A stretch of 64,000 nucleotides of DNA, from contig OX344764.1 of the NCBI GenBank assembly GCA_947034895.1, forward strand, positions 53,487,348 through 53,551,347, read 5' to 3'. A program made the translations under genes and the position numbers. Source of the DNA: Rhytidiadelphus loreus. Its lineage: Eukaryota; Streptophyta; Bryopsida; Hypnales; Hylocomiaceae. Below are positions 46,499-58,800 of the stretch, in pieces. A model generated the notes under the pieces. That model was not told the DNA's origin, ran no database searches, and was given only the letters and a program-made list of their open reading frames with translations. Position 1 is the first letter of the stretch. Each line of letters begins with the position of its first letter.

Positions 46499-47149
46499 AA
46501 TTGTAATCACTATTAAGTCTTTACAAATGACCAATTTTTAATTTTCTTTTTGTTCATGATTTTCTTTTTCTTAATTTATGCCTAGTTGTATCTATTTTCT
46601 GGGACAAATTGTCTTTTTTTTTCAAACACCGGTAGTACCTTTTTAGTACTTACAAGTAGTCAAAAGTACTATTAACTGTCAATTTTTCAGATGAACAGCT
46701 AAGATTGTTCTATTTTATAGTATTGTAGTACTCATAGTAATAAGCGCAGAAAATTGTAGTTTTGGTTCTAGAACGCTACCAAAATTGTTCAATATTTCTA
46801 GCAACCACCTTCTTCCTCAAATTTAGTCCACTAAGAAATTTTTGAGACATCTTTTCATTTAGAAGTGTATGTAGGAAAATTTTCTTTAAACATTGATCTT
46901 AAAGAGAATATAAATTCCTATAATTTCAAAGAAAACAAGTGGTATTTAAATTTAAAATTATCCAAAATTCTTGATTTTAGTTTATAATCACAAAATCTCG
47001 AAGAAGAATGTGGTTAGAAGATTATATGGTACAACTATGCCCACAAAATTTGGAACTCAAGCTCAATATTATACTCAAGCAAGCACTCATCTTGATTACC
47101 ATTTGTGCATGTTTATGATAGTTTGCACAACAAGTATGATACCTAAGAA

Positions 47150-47467
47150 TAACTTTCTTGTTATTTTCTTGCTACTTTACTTGGAATTACTCAAGAATGG
47201 TATCAAACTAATTGCTCTTTTTGCCACAAAGGTTGAGTTAAGGATGCATTCTTGACCAATTTCAAACCATTAGCTCTTATTGAGAGTTTACAAGAATGCT
47301 TAAGAACTACTATAATGGATGTGGGAAAAAGTGTAGATAACTATTATGGTAGAATGGAGTATATTTTGCAACATTGGTGAAATCACAGGATACCAAATGC
47401 TTATTTAACTAGAATATTTGTAGGTAGATTATATCATTTTGAATTTAGAATAGCCATTAATCCCTAA
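47150..47467 (+). pseudogene. Decayed Ty3-type retrotransposon gag fragment
   Basis: One frame reads FLATLLGITQEWYQTN, then, after a stop, DAFLTNFKPLALIESLQECL and SVDNYYGRMEYILQHW, another stop, then NAYLTRIFVGRLYHFE. The order hydrophobic-WY, FL-NF, LIESLQ, ESV-like Y--RME-IL--W, IP--L-R-F--GL-P-E is that of the retrotransposon gag domain (Pfam Retrotrans_gag). There are two in-frame stops and no downstream protease or polymerase. The frame ends where a TTAA element begins at 47457, so that insertion probably cut it. Confidence 0.6.
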
Positions 47468-47770
47468 AGGATAATTGTTCCTTTGGGGGGACAAAAGGGA
47501 TTTCACTCAAGTACCTACAGGCTGAATTTTTTTCATGATTTTTTGAAACTTCCTTTGAAAATTGAAAAACTAATTAGCTCTATGGGAATATAATTTTTTT
47601 TCCAATTGGTGCCTAGGAACAAAAGTTATACCCAAATAAGCTCAAAACAAGGGAGAGGGAGTAGCAAAAACAAATTTGAAAATTTGAATTTCTTTTCTTG
47701 AATTTCTTTTCCTCTTAGATTATATTTTTGTCTACATAGAAAGCTTTTATTCATTTCATTTGGCACAAGA
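47457..47770 (+). mobile_element. 934-bp TTAA family, left part only
   Basis: It starts TTAATCCCTAAAGGATAA, then a GTTCC-TTTGGGGGGAC subterminal hairpin and CAAGTACCTACAGG, in the order seen at 16543. It breaks off after TTTTTGTCTACAT. Confidence 0.65.
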
Positions 47771-47950
47771 AATCATCATAAAATGACTATATGTATTTCC
47801 AATTCACATGACTTCTATGCATTGCAAGGTGATTTAGAGTAAGCTAAACTCTATATTTGCTTTTGAAAATTTGCATAAGTGTACCTAACAAGATTTAGAA
47901 TTCAATGGTGGAAAGACTCAAATTCATCAAGAGCTAAATTTTACTCCAAA

Positions 47951-48089
47951 CATTAGAGAAATTATGGGGTCTCGAGAGGGCTGCCACCCCAAATAGCTTG
48001 AAACAATTTTTTTGCAAAACCCCCCCAAATTTCAGGGTCCTTTAAGGATTGCGGAGCAGCCCTTTTGAGACCCCAGATTTTATCTAATG
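47951..48089. mobile_element. CATTAG...CTAATG element, short copy, 139 bp
   Basis: The left end CATTAGAGAAATTATGGGGT and the right end, reversed, CATTAGATAAAATCTGGGGT continue for about 34 bases with few mismatches (CTC-A-AGGGCTGC). The A-rich middle of the longer copies is missing, so this is an internally deleted form. Confidence 0.75.
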
Positions 48090-50000
48090 AGGGCTCAAAG
48101 TTTGACCTTGTTTCGGAGAAATGGATAAAAGTTTTATTTTCACTTCAAATGTTATAATTTTTCAAACCACATAGTCAAATGGGTTAAAAAAATTTCAATA
48201 CATTTTCATAGTAGTCTATTGCACTTTGTATGGTTAAAAATAAAAATTAGATTTAAAAGTTTTTGGACAATGCACTAAAAAATGACAATTTTTGACAATT
48301 TTTCTTGAATATCCTCGAGTAAAAAACACCTTTTGTCTTTTAGGAGAAAGGTAGAATTAATAATTTTGTATTCTACATTCTACATACCTTTAGTTGTGAC
48401 ATTCAAGACAAATGATCAATCGTAAATCAGAATTTAAAATTTTCAAAATGTGAAAAAATCTCTATAAATGTTGTTTTTTTGGAAAAATATTTGAAAAATC
48501 ATTTCTATTTTATTTTTTGAAGTAAATTATGTAGAAATGAAAACTATTAAATATAACATATACTAGAATATGAATTTTTTCAAAAATGAGGACATAAGAA
48601 GTTCAATAAATAAGTGTCTTCGTAAGTGTATTCAATAATTAGATGTGCTCTTGCAATTTCAAAATGTAAATTCATTAGTTCAATTTCAAAGGTGGTAAAA
48701 GTTATAAAATCAACTTCCTCTAAATTGTCAAATGTCACAACTTTAACTTCTAAAGGGATTGAATAAATTTGGCTTTAGGTATACTGGTGTAGAATGTGTA
48801 TTTTTGGTCACAAAGTTGTACTTGCATTAGGGAAGAATTTTGAAATGGATCAAATTCTTTGTGAACTTAAAAATGTGGGCATTCATGCTTTGTAGAATTT
48901 AGGAACTTCTTTGGCAATGGGAGGCATTTTACAGACAATATTGCACACTTATACAACAAGTGGGGGCATTGGTGCAATTTCTTGTATATGTTGACTTCAA
49001 TAGGAAGCTCCAAAATTGATGTTGATTTTTGCATACATTGAGTCATTGACATGCAAGTCAAGAATATTGCTCCAATAACAATTTTGTACCTCCATTTCAT
49101 GCAATTTCTAAAAGCAAATCCAATTTTTTTTCAAATTCCAACATCACCTTCTGCAAATTTTCATAGTTTACACATTGTCCTAATACCACAATTTTACCTA
49201 TACTCTTGACATTTCTAAACCTTCCAAGATCTCCCATTGGTCCTCCAAACCCTTTAAGACTTAATGTGTTTGCAAATCAACATAAAACGTGTTGTGTCCA
49301 GATGTGGAGCCTCTAATAAGCACTCTTTGTAAAGTTAGATTATTAATCTATGATTCTAAAGTTAGAGTTGATTCTTTCTCTAATTGTCTGCCCTGTCACT
49401 CATTTAATGTTGCACCAATTGTATGTAAGTAAGCACATAAGGTAAGCGCACCTCTATAAGTAGATATCACTTACAAAGATGTACACAATCTCAATATAAA
49501 GTGAAAGGTTAATTTTAGGTAAACTTACATATGGTCAAAATTTTAAAGACCCACAATTTATTCATACAAAGTTGAACATATACATTCTAATTTCTAAAGT
49601 GTGTTGGAATCTTCTTCAAGTCCTTACAAGATTACATGATTTTATAGAAATCAAATTTCTAATACATTGATTTGTCTTATCAGTGCATATTACAAAATAA
49701 ATTTACATTTCTATAACTTTTTTCAAGGGAGGAATATTTTATCCATTGTATGTGTACTAATGCTATTCATGTTGAACAATCATCACAAATCTCATTGATA
49801 AGAATATTCTTCTTTCATAAACAAATAACCATAGTTCATTTTGCAAACATGCACTAATAGGACAAATCAATGTAGTGTACCATATTTGGATGTTCATTTA
49901 GACCACAATAGGTAGAGACCTTAAATTTCTTTCATTCAAGTACAAAGGATGTTCAAAATCCATGTGATTACATGGAATTTTGTATGATTGTAACAATATT
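48090..50000. other. AT-rich intergenic DNA, nothing recognised
   Basis: Short frames only (the longest, 49100-48867 minus, 77 codons, has no domain). Confidence 0.4.
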
Positions 50001-53000
50001 ATATCATTGTATGCAAGAAACGTCAATTTGCTATTGATTTCATAATTTCATTGGCGATATATTCCAAAACTTAATTTGGCACGTTTCAAGACCTGCAACT
50101 TGAATGATAAATCTGTTCCCGTCCTAGTTTGTGGACTGAAATTCGACCTTTGTGAAAATGGAGGTGACACAATTTTTAGCGAAACTGAAACTGATGATAA
50201 GAATGAAATTTAAAAAGTACCACTAAGTTGCTTAACTGTAGCACGTAGGGTCTAGAATCTTTTTCTCAATTGTTGCGTTCTCTTACTAATGTTCCTTTAT
50301 CCCAAAAGTGAAAGTATGAGGCCGGAGTTTCAATCGAAAGATAATAATCGAATATAATTCGGATAATAACATACAAATTCGAGATATTAGGTCATTCCAA
50401 TCGAGAACCCAAAAGGATAACCATGAATCAAAATGAAAGGTTGGTTGGACCAGATTTAAGCCACTCCTGCACGCATGTGTTGAGCTTGGCTCCATGCATG
50501 AGATTGAAGTTGATCGAGCTGCATGTCTCCAACTGAAGCGTGTTTTCAAAATTCAGTAAAAAAATTACATATCATCTCTTAGTTTCCGTGTTTTCTGACA
50601 TGTTTCGGTTAATATTCTTTCGGTTGTGAAATGCGCAACACAGCAATTAATGTCAGTTCTTTTGGATGCAGTCTGATTGTGTGTCTTGTCTCTCCAAGGA
50701 ATATTCTCGAAAGAATTCCTGGAGAATCTTTCAGGAACTGTTCACAGTACTACTACTAGTTCAACTATCAGTCAAAGGTTATGATTATGGACCCAAATAG
50801 CTAGAATAATAGCAAGAATCATTGTAAAATAGGAAAGTCTAATGAGCCTTATCCTCCTTTTGGTGGTTAGTATCTAGTTTAGTTATTTGAAAGTGGAACT
50901 AAATGTACCTCAGTAAATTGTTGACAGTTGATACTAGACCACACACACAGCTGCAACCACAAATTCGTTCTAATTGTTAGTATTTTCTAGATATATATAT
51001 CATCGTATAACCACAGACAGCTAGCGTTCGTATATTCTCATGTGCTGCACACACATTCGATCGATGTCCGAGACAAACAGCGAATGTCAACTGCGAACGG
51101 TCTGGGTTTGAATCGAATATACGTGGTGATTAACTCTTACACGAAACAGCAACCAATCAAGGATATCAACGAATAAGAGATTAAAACTAACTAGTGCAGG
51201 GGAGTGCAGTATATATACAGATATTAGGTAGAGGTGCTTAATTAACTTAGTTACTTTCCTCTATTGACACTCTTTGAGCTTCACATCACAATTTGCAAGC
51301 ACATAATACAGATGATATCTAGAAAATACTAAGAAACTGAAGGTTGAGCATAACTTAATCAGACTCATGTTTTGCAGAAAGTATCTTTGATTGCTGGATT
51401 TTGAACTTACAATAATATGGCCAAGCACATATGTAATAAGGTATCGGTCTATTAATTAGAAGGAGATTTCAGACCAGCCCCAAACTCTACGTGCATTCAA
51501 GGGGGCTACTACTTTGAAGAAAGAAGAAAGTTGTGCCCAATTTGGCAGTACGTGAAGCTGCAAACGACACCCCTAATCTTTAATTTTTTATTTTAAAATT
51601 AAAAAAATTTGGCTGCTGAATTAGTCCAAAGAGCGAAGCCAGCTTTTCATTGCTGAGTCTACACAGTCTGAACACATAAAAACTAAGAGATCTGAGTGAA
51701 TTCCGACTAGGAATCATATAATCTTAGTTTCCAGAAGCCACTGATGAATCTCTTGACTCTTGCTACCGAAGACCCGCGGAACCGTGCGGAGAATACTCTC
51801 TTCTCATAGGCGATTGAAAATACTTATTTCATTCCCCTAGCTAGGCAAAAAATTAAGTCCTCATAATCTATCAAAATGTTCAAATCACACGACTCTGCAA
51901 GCTTGGTAAGATAACCAAATTTCTCACCTGAATCGTCCTGTCATATATTCTCCCCTGAATCGTCCTTCTCACATGACACAATTAATTTCTAGAAATCGAA
52001 ACGTCTGCGGAGCGACTCTCAACTCATCTGGACCCTCAGATCTACATAATTGAGACCTCCGTGCACGTGAACAATGGCACAATTTGGAACACGTGTGCCG
52101 TGCATGCATTTAAATTTTTATATTATCGAATACATTTTATTTATATATATGAGGGCCCCGGCCTCTAGTTGCATGTTGACCCTCGAAGTAAGCGGAATGA
52201 AAACCAAAAGATGTGCACACTCAGTTGTTAGCTTAATTACTAGATACGTACTGCTGTAGATAGTGTTACTTGTGATATCGATCTGATCGAGAATATTTAA
52301 TTAATGACTAGGTCGTTCCAGATTGGTGTTCCCTAACTAGCTTCATATGTGGAGGCCCGTTTTCGGTTTGCCGAGTTCCAAATTAAGTCGGTTGAGATAT
52401 TTTTAATTCCATTTTGATGGATTGGAGCGAGCTAGCTAGCAAGCATCGATGCCAGCACCAGATTCCTGCTCGTTGCGCGTACGTACGTTGTGCTTCTGGC
52501 CAGCCAGCTAGCAATGGTGTGGAAATTAGTGCACATGTATATGCGTCCGGTTGCACTATGGGGTGCGAGATCGAGAGATTCGGGGATGTTGATCCGTTCC
52601 TGACGGTGTTGTTGAATTATATTGTCATGTCGATCGATCTGGACGAAACTAAGAATCATTGATCGATAGATGCCTCGGTGGGTGTCAATTACCAGTCGAC
52701 ATGTTATCAGTCGCCGGTGCCCCCGGGACTTCTCGTTGATCTGTGCATGTGATCAGATAGTTTGCTTATAAAACGATCGATCGTCGACGGAGTTTGTTAA
52801 ATTGGCGCGATTCTGGCGTCAAATGTGGTGACAGACGTCTACGGAAAGCTCTACACTAGATTAAGAATTGATATAATTATGTGTTTCTAGTACGTTGAGT
52901 GTCCTGAAATACTGCCAATTTAATGAAATTGATTTTAATTCCTGTCAATTACTTAATGTGAAACTGAAGCTAGATCGAGAATGGAATGATCCATTGATTG
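50001..53000. other. Less AT-rich block, no gene supported
   Basis: GC content rises and short palindromes (GATCGATC, CTAGCTAG, CGTACGTACG) are frequent, as near the MATE promoter. Frames at 52414-52662 overlap on both strands without a domain. This could be a regulatory region or non-coding transcript, or simply younger single-copy DNA. Confidence 0.35.
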
Positions 53001-53779
53001 ATTGTTGAGGATCGATACAAAAATGCTTTGTGTTCTCTGAAATATGTCATTTTAGAATTTTCCTTGTAGAATGCTTGAGTAGAATTCTAGTTTTCTTATC
53101 TTAGGAACTTTAGACATCTTGTCAAGGATTGCCATGAAATTAAATCAAGACCCAAAACGAAAGACCAAAGGATAGAGAGAGTTGAGGATTCTTGGTTGAT
53201 TACTTGAAAAACACTTGTCCTATTTTGTGTCATTCTAAGACCTTCTTGATTTTGAGACATATGGCAAGGACACAAAGGTGTGGATTTAAGGGCTCAAAGT
53301 GCACTTGGATACTTACTTGAAACATTGAAATTTTGGGCGGGTAGGATGGAGACTTGTAGGTGCTAACGCAAGAGTGGGATAGTGACGCAAGGGTGCAGAT
53401 GTAAGGGTTACAAACTCACTTGCACAAATTCATATCAATCACATATTCACATTCTTTGTATTTTGTTTTTATTCTCTTTAGATTTTTATTTGGGTTGTTA
53501 CAATTGATACATTCTTCTATTCTTTAAAATTACTTTGGATTACTTTAGTGGCTATGTAGACGAGCCTCATTGATGAATCAGTGAGCATGGGGTTGCACGA
53601 ATTTACAAGAACCAAGTTATGTTTTGTTTTGTTTATTTTTTTGTGGGTTGGTATATCCATATTTTGTTTATTTAAAAAAAATCCCTTTAAGTTACTTTTG
53701 TGGGAATGTCAAAGAATTTGTCAATTCACCTATATATATGGAATATCCTTACATCTAGGTACAAAGGTAATCTAAACAT

Positions 53780-55810
53780 TATTTTAAAAATATTGCAATA
53801 TAATTGTTGTGAACTCTATGCACCCTCAATGGCTCAATGTTCCATTTATCCATTGAATTATTGAAATAACAACCCCTTGTGCAAAGACACAAAAGTTATC
53901 TATAGCTTTAAAAGATAATTAAATGTGATTGATGTGAACCGTATGAATATTCAATGTCCAAATCACCAATGTAAAAGGAAAATCCTTATTTAATGGGTGA
54001 TTGCAAGAAAGACCAAACGATTTTGGTAGGGTTTGGTCAAAAATTGCGTTTTTTCTACCCAATACTAGGAGTATTAGGAGTACTACAAAATGGAACAATC
54101 TCAGCCATTGATCTGAAAATCAATGACCAATAGTACTTTTGAGTACTTTATAATACTAAAACAATACTACTTAAAAAAAATGACAGTTTGTCACAGAAAA
54201 TAGATAAAATTAAGTATAAATTAATAAAAATTAGAAAATCTTGAATAAAAAACCCCAAAAATTGGTCATTTAAAAAGACTTGATAGTGATTATATTTCAC
54301 CAAAAACTAGAAGTTGAAACCATCATGAAAGTTTGGCATGCTATGCACAAGGGACCCCTATTTGCATGCATGTTGAGGACAAAGAATTGTGTTTTTTTGA
54401 ATTCCCTTTGGTGGGCATATGCCCATCTAGTGTGGGAATAGGCCACAAAAAAATCAAGTGAACATCATGTTTTTTGGATACTTCACAGTACTAAAAAACC
54501 CTAAACTGCAAAGTGTGACAAATTAGCAAAATTGATATTTAATTATAACATTATTTTCCAATTTTTTTGAAAAATAACAAATCTCATGTTTTCTGAGTTA
54601 GTAATCTTCCATAAAAATTTCAAGTTCATTGGCTTCAATTTCCAAAAGTTATGACCAAAACCAACTCCATCACTTCAATTGTGACGCCTCATAGGACCGG
54701 TCTTTCTTGCAATCACCCTAATACTTAAACACAACAATAACTTGAAGAAATTAAAAATGAAAACAAATGTTGTTGTCTAAACCCACAAAAACAACCCATG
54801 CGAAAAAAACGTTGGATGTATAAAACCTAATATTCCATTCAACCATGGCAAACCCTTTTTTGTAGATACAAAAGGAACCTAAAGGAATTATATAAACAAA
54901 ATAAGCAAAATGTGGTTGTACCAGCCTACAAAAACAATTCAATGGAATTTTAAAAGAAGGAATAATGTGCCAAGTTAGAGTCAATCCTATGCACATCAAT
55001 GTTTCAATCAATCATATAAATGAAAAATTCTTTGATGTACCCACAAAAATAACTTAAAGGAATTTAAAAAATAAAAAATAAATGTGGTTACACCATGCCA
55101 CAAAAAAAATAAAAATAAAAAAATAAAAAAATATAGTTCATGTGAATCTGTACAACCCCAATGTTCAATTAATCAACTAAAATGGAAAACCCTTTTATGT
55201 ACACACTAAAGGAATTCAAAGGAAACAAAAACAAAATATAAAGAATGTGGTTAATGTGAATCCTTGCAAATCCAAATGTTCAATTTACTAATTGAAATAG
55301 AAAATCCTTCTAAATAATCCAAAAGGAATTTTAAAAAGAAGAACAAGAATATAGTTGAACCAACCAACATAGATAATATGAAAGAAATAAAAACAAAATG
55401 TTGTGGTTGATGTGAGTCCTAGCAATCTCCAATGCTCAATTCATCAATAATAATGTCAAATCCTTCTACGTATCCACTAAAGTAATCCAAAGAATTTTTT
55501 CAAAATAAACTAAATATGGTTGATGTATATCCCAATAATATCCAATGTTCAATTCAACAATTAATTTTAAACTAAGGACAACTCTTCTACATATCCATTA
55601 AAAAAAATTAAAGGATTTTTAAAGAAAACAAAAAAATGTGGTTGATGTAAACCCTGATCCAACTCCAATGTTTATTTCAACAACGAAAATGGCAAATCCT
55701 TGTACCTATCTACAAAAGTACCCCAAAGTGGTTCATGTGAATTTGTGCAATTCCAATGTTCAAATCACTAATAAAACTCTTCCGTATAGCCACTAAAGTA
55801 ATCCAAAATA
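53780..55810. repeat. Degenerate tandem array, unit about 110-125 bp
   Basis: Recurring block order: GTGGTTGATGTGAA-CC, CCAATGTTCAATT-A-CAA, AAATCCTT-TA--TATCCACTAAA, AATCCAAAG-AATTTT. At least eight diverged units are visible. The array is split by the inverted-repeat element at 53995-54718 and ends at the CACTA-like arm at 55810. Confidence 0.65.
53995..54718 (+). mobile_element. ~724-bp inverted-repeat element, clean copy
   Basis: The left end GGGTGATTGCAAGAAAGACC is matched exactly in reverse complement at the right end (20 bases). TAAT flanks both sides and is the likely target-site duplication, though a shorter TAA is also possible. It has no useful open frame and interrupts the tandem array. 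It serves as the unoccupied reference for the copy at 45484-46810. Confidence 0.8.
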
Positions 55811-55897
55811 AATTCTTACTAAAAATCTCCTAAAAAGGTCATTACTTAAAATGTTATCTCTAGGACTATACTTAAAACACCCCTTTCTCTTGTAGTG
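55810..55897. mobile_element. Right arm of the CACTA-type hairpin family
   Basis: TTACTAAAAATCTCC, AAGGTCATTACTTAA, TTATCTCTAGGACTATACTT and CCCCTTTCTCTTGTAGTG repeat the right arm of 15605-15830. The left arm is absent. Confidence 0.6.
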
Positions 55898-55899
55898 TA

Positions 55900-58800
55900 A
55901 GGTGAAGCAAAGATGAGATTAAGGGGGAAACTAAATTGTTAGTAAAACTGAGATTGAATTTAAATACCATAATTCCAATGGTAAGATTATTCTATCAAGC
56001 AAATTAAACCCTATCAAGCATTTTGTTTTGAAAAAATAAGAAAATCGAGTTCAAAAATGAATCCTATAAGTTATATTTTCAAGAAAATGCTTCGATTGTC
56101 CAAGAAACAAGATTGTCTATGACTTTGTATAAGGTCACTCTTTTGGTGAAATCTAATGAATATGAAGTCCTAACATATGACAAATTTTTAATTTTTTAAT
56201 GTATAAACTATAGTTTTTTTTTATAAATTAAAAAGTAACCATAACCCTTTTCTATGAAAACTTAAAACATAGTACTAGTGGATACAATTAGAACTGCGTA
56301 GTATTCAAATTGGACAATTATTGATAGTAAAATAGATTTATTGTATGATCAGTGGACCAAAATTGACTAGTGCACTTTCCCTTCTAGTACTCATTGTATT
56401 CATAGAATTGACTACCAATACTCTGAATTTTGGAAAAATACTATAGAATTGACTTCTAATTCTTGCAATCATCCTTATCTTCAATTGATAATCATATTCA
56501 TGTGGCTCGTAATTACAAGTTGAACAAGTGAAGTTAGTGAAGGGTTGAAATGTTCCTAAAATCCTTATGCATTTAGAGTGTCTGAAGGTACTAGAATTGG
56601 TATTCAAGTCATTTTTGAAAACAAATTTCCTAATTATATAAAGATTGGACACCCAATTAGCCCATGAAGATATATTTTGTAATATTCCCCTTACATTTTG
56701 CAAACCCCAAGGCTGTAATAAACACAAGTATTTCTCAAAATTATTTATAGATATATTTGCAAACTAGATTTTTTTTCACTTAGCTTGTTGATGGAATTGA
56801 GGAAAACTAAGAGAAGAATTGAACCACCTATGCAAGCCAAAGTGGTTTCCATGTACATATTTACATGAAGATGATGGTCAACTTCTACATCAAGTAGTTA
56901 GAGCCCACAATCCCCTTGAATCCAACAACTCTATACATTCTGCATGCTTTGTAACTTCACACATGTTTTTTCAAGTTTGCCTCTAGTTTTTTCTTTGGAG
57001 GTACAATGGAAAGAAATAAGAGCAAAAAATTCAACAAACCTTATACCAAAAATTCTTTAATTCAAAAGTCTCATGATTTCCAACAAACTAGAATATCAAT
57101 TTTCTTGCTACAATGAAGCATTATAAGTCTCCAATGTTAGAATGCTTTCTTGCACCAAGTTCAGATGATCCACAATAGTTAGAACAACATATTTTTTTTA
57201 GTGGCCTCTAATTGCTCGACTGAGTATCAAATGTAATTTCCTTTCTACGACACTAGTTCTTAATATTCATATTTGATAGGACATGACTCTTTTTGAAATT
57301 TGTGACCATGTTAATTATGGTACCTATTGAATGATCACTAGGAGAACCTCTAAATTCCCTCTCACATTTTTGACACCACAAGTGTACAATCCCCATACTA
57401 TTTTGATCACAATGACTAAGACTCCATTTATGATCATTAGGAGAGGGAACTCTCTCATAGCTATATACTTTTGCAAAACTTTAGTTGCAAGTAGAGTAGA
57501 GGTGAATTTTGACAGGACTTCTATTATAAGAACAATACTCTTTGTAGATGATGCAAGTGGAGGCACAACTTCAACAGGATTGTGGTTTTCAATGATTGCA
57601 TTCTGAGGACTATGATGTGACTTTCTAAGAATCAATAGTTGATTCTAGTACCTCAATCTCTTTTTTTTCATTTGATTGGGGTTCTTTGATAGAAGTAGGG
57701 ATAATTGACAATCTACTATGAATAGTGTTGAATTTATCAAACTAAGAATACATTTAGTCATCTTCTAAATCCCTGAATTTAAAGTTTCACTCAATAAGGT
57801 TGTCATCCACAAGAAATTGCCAAAACCATATATAGGATAAGTTTTTAATCACAATAACTTGTCAGAATAACTTTAGGATAGCATACTCACCAAGGATTAT
57901 GTGGAGCTTCAAGTGCTTTAAAAGCCATTTTGGTCAATGTAGTGTTGTGCAATATGCCCAAACCCTAAAATTACTATGTATGATTGTACCATTTAGTTTC
58001 TCTATAAAAATGAAATTGTAAGTCTTAAGAATGTGCAATTTTGCACCACAAAAAACAAAACCTTTCAAGTAGACTTCAAATTTTTTTATAGACCTTGTAA
58101 CCCTAGGTAAGTCTAATAAGAAAGTGCACGACCAAATCTAAATGTAACTATAGTGAAAAATGTCATAAGCCACACACTTTGGCTCCTCAACCACAATCCT
58201 AAGCATTGAGATGCACACCAAATCAATCAAAGTTGACAATATTAGGAGTCACTAATTTTTGAGAGCAACAAAAAAAGCAAATATCATCTACAACAGTTAT
58301 CCCAAAATTAGTCCTTCCAAATAAATGTGTTCTAGAATAGCATTAGATATTAGTGAAAGAAGCATAGAAATGAAAATAAACAACACTCGATGTTGTTGTG
58401 GAAAATTTGGGTGCTTTGGAAGATTTGGAAGCTTTCCAATTTGCAAAGAGTGTTTGCCTCATATGTTTGAACTACAAAATATCCTAAGCTGGAAATATAA
58501 ATGCAACATTCAAGCCAAAATAAACAAAATAGACAATGGTGTGATGTAAACTACAACTATATCCAAATATTTGATATGAAGGCAATTTTTGCACTCTAAA
58601 GTAGACAAAAAAATGTCGAAAATCACTATAGCTATTACTTTTCCAATACACAACCAACTCGCCAAGGCTTGTTGATGATGAGTGATAATGGGTATTGACA
58701 AATCCCAATTTTTACACTTAGGGTTGTGAGAAGAAAAACTCAAGGTTGAATTTTTGACATCCAAAAGATGCAATCTTCAAGTTTTACATGAAAAGGTGGA

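Larger units (their letters stand above)
45484..46810 (-). mobile_element. ~730-bp inverted-repeat element with two nested insertions
   Basis: The ends are AGGATGATTGCAAAAAAGAC and, reversed, AGGTGGTTGCTAGAAA, close to the termini of the clean copy at 53995-54718. After removing the family C insertions at 45713-45994 and 46186-46498, 732 bases remain, compared with 724 in the clean copy. The two align, in opposite orientation, nearly end to end. Confidence 0.75.

Noticed and set aside
52414..52662. 82-codon frame in the GC-richer block
   Set aside because: Overlaps a similar-length antisense frame; composition explains both and no domain or splice context is visible.
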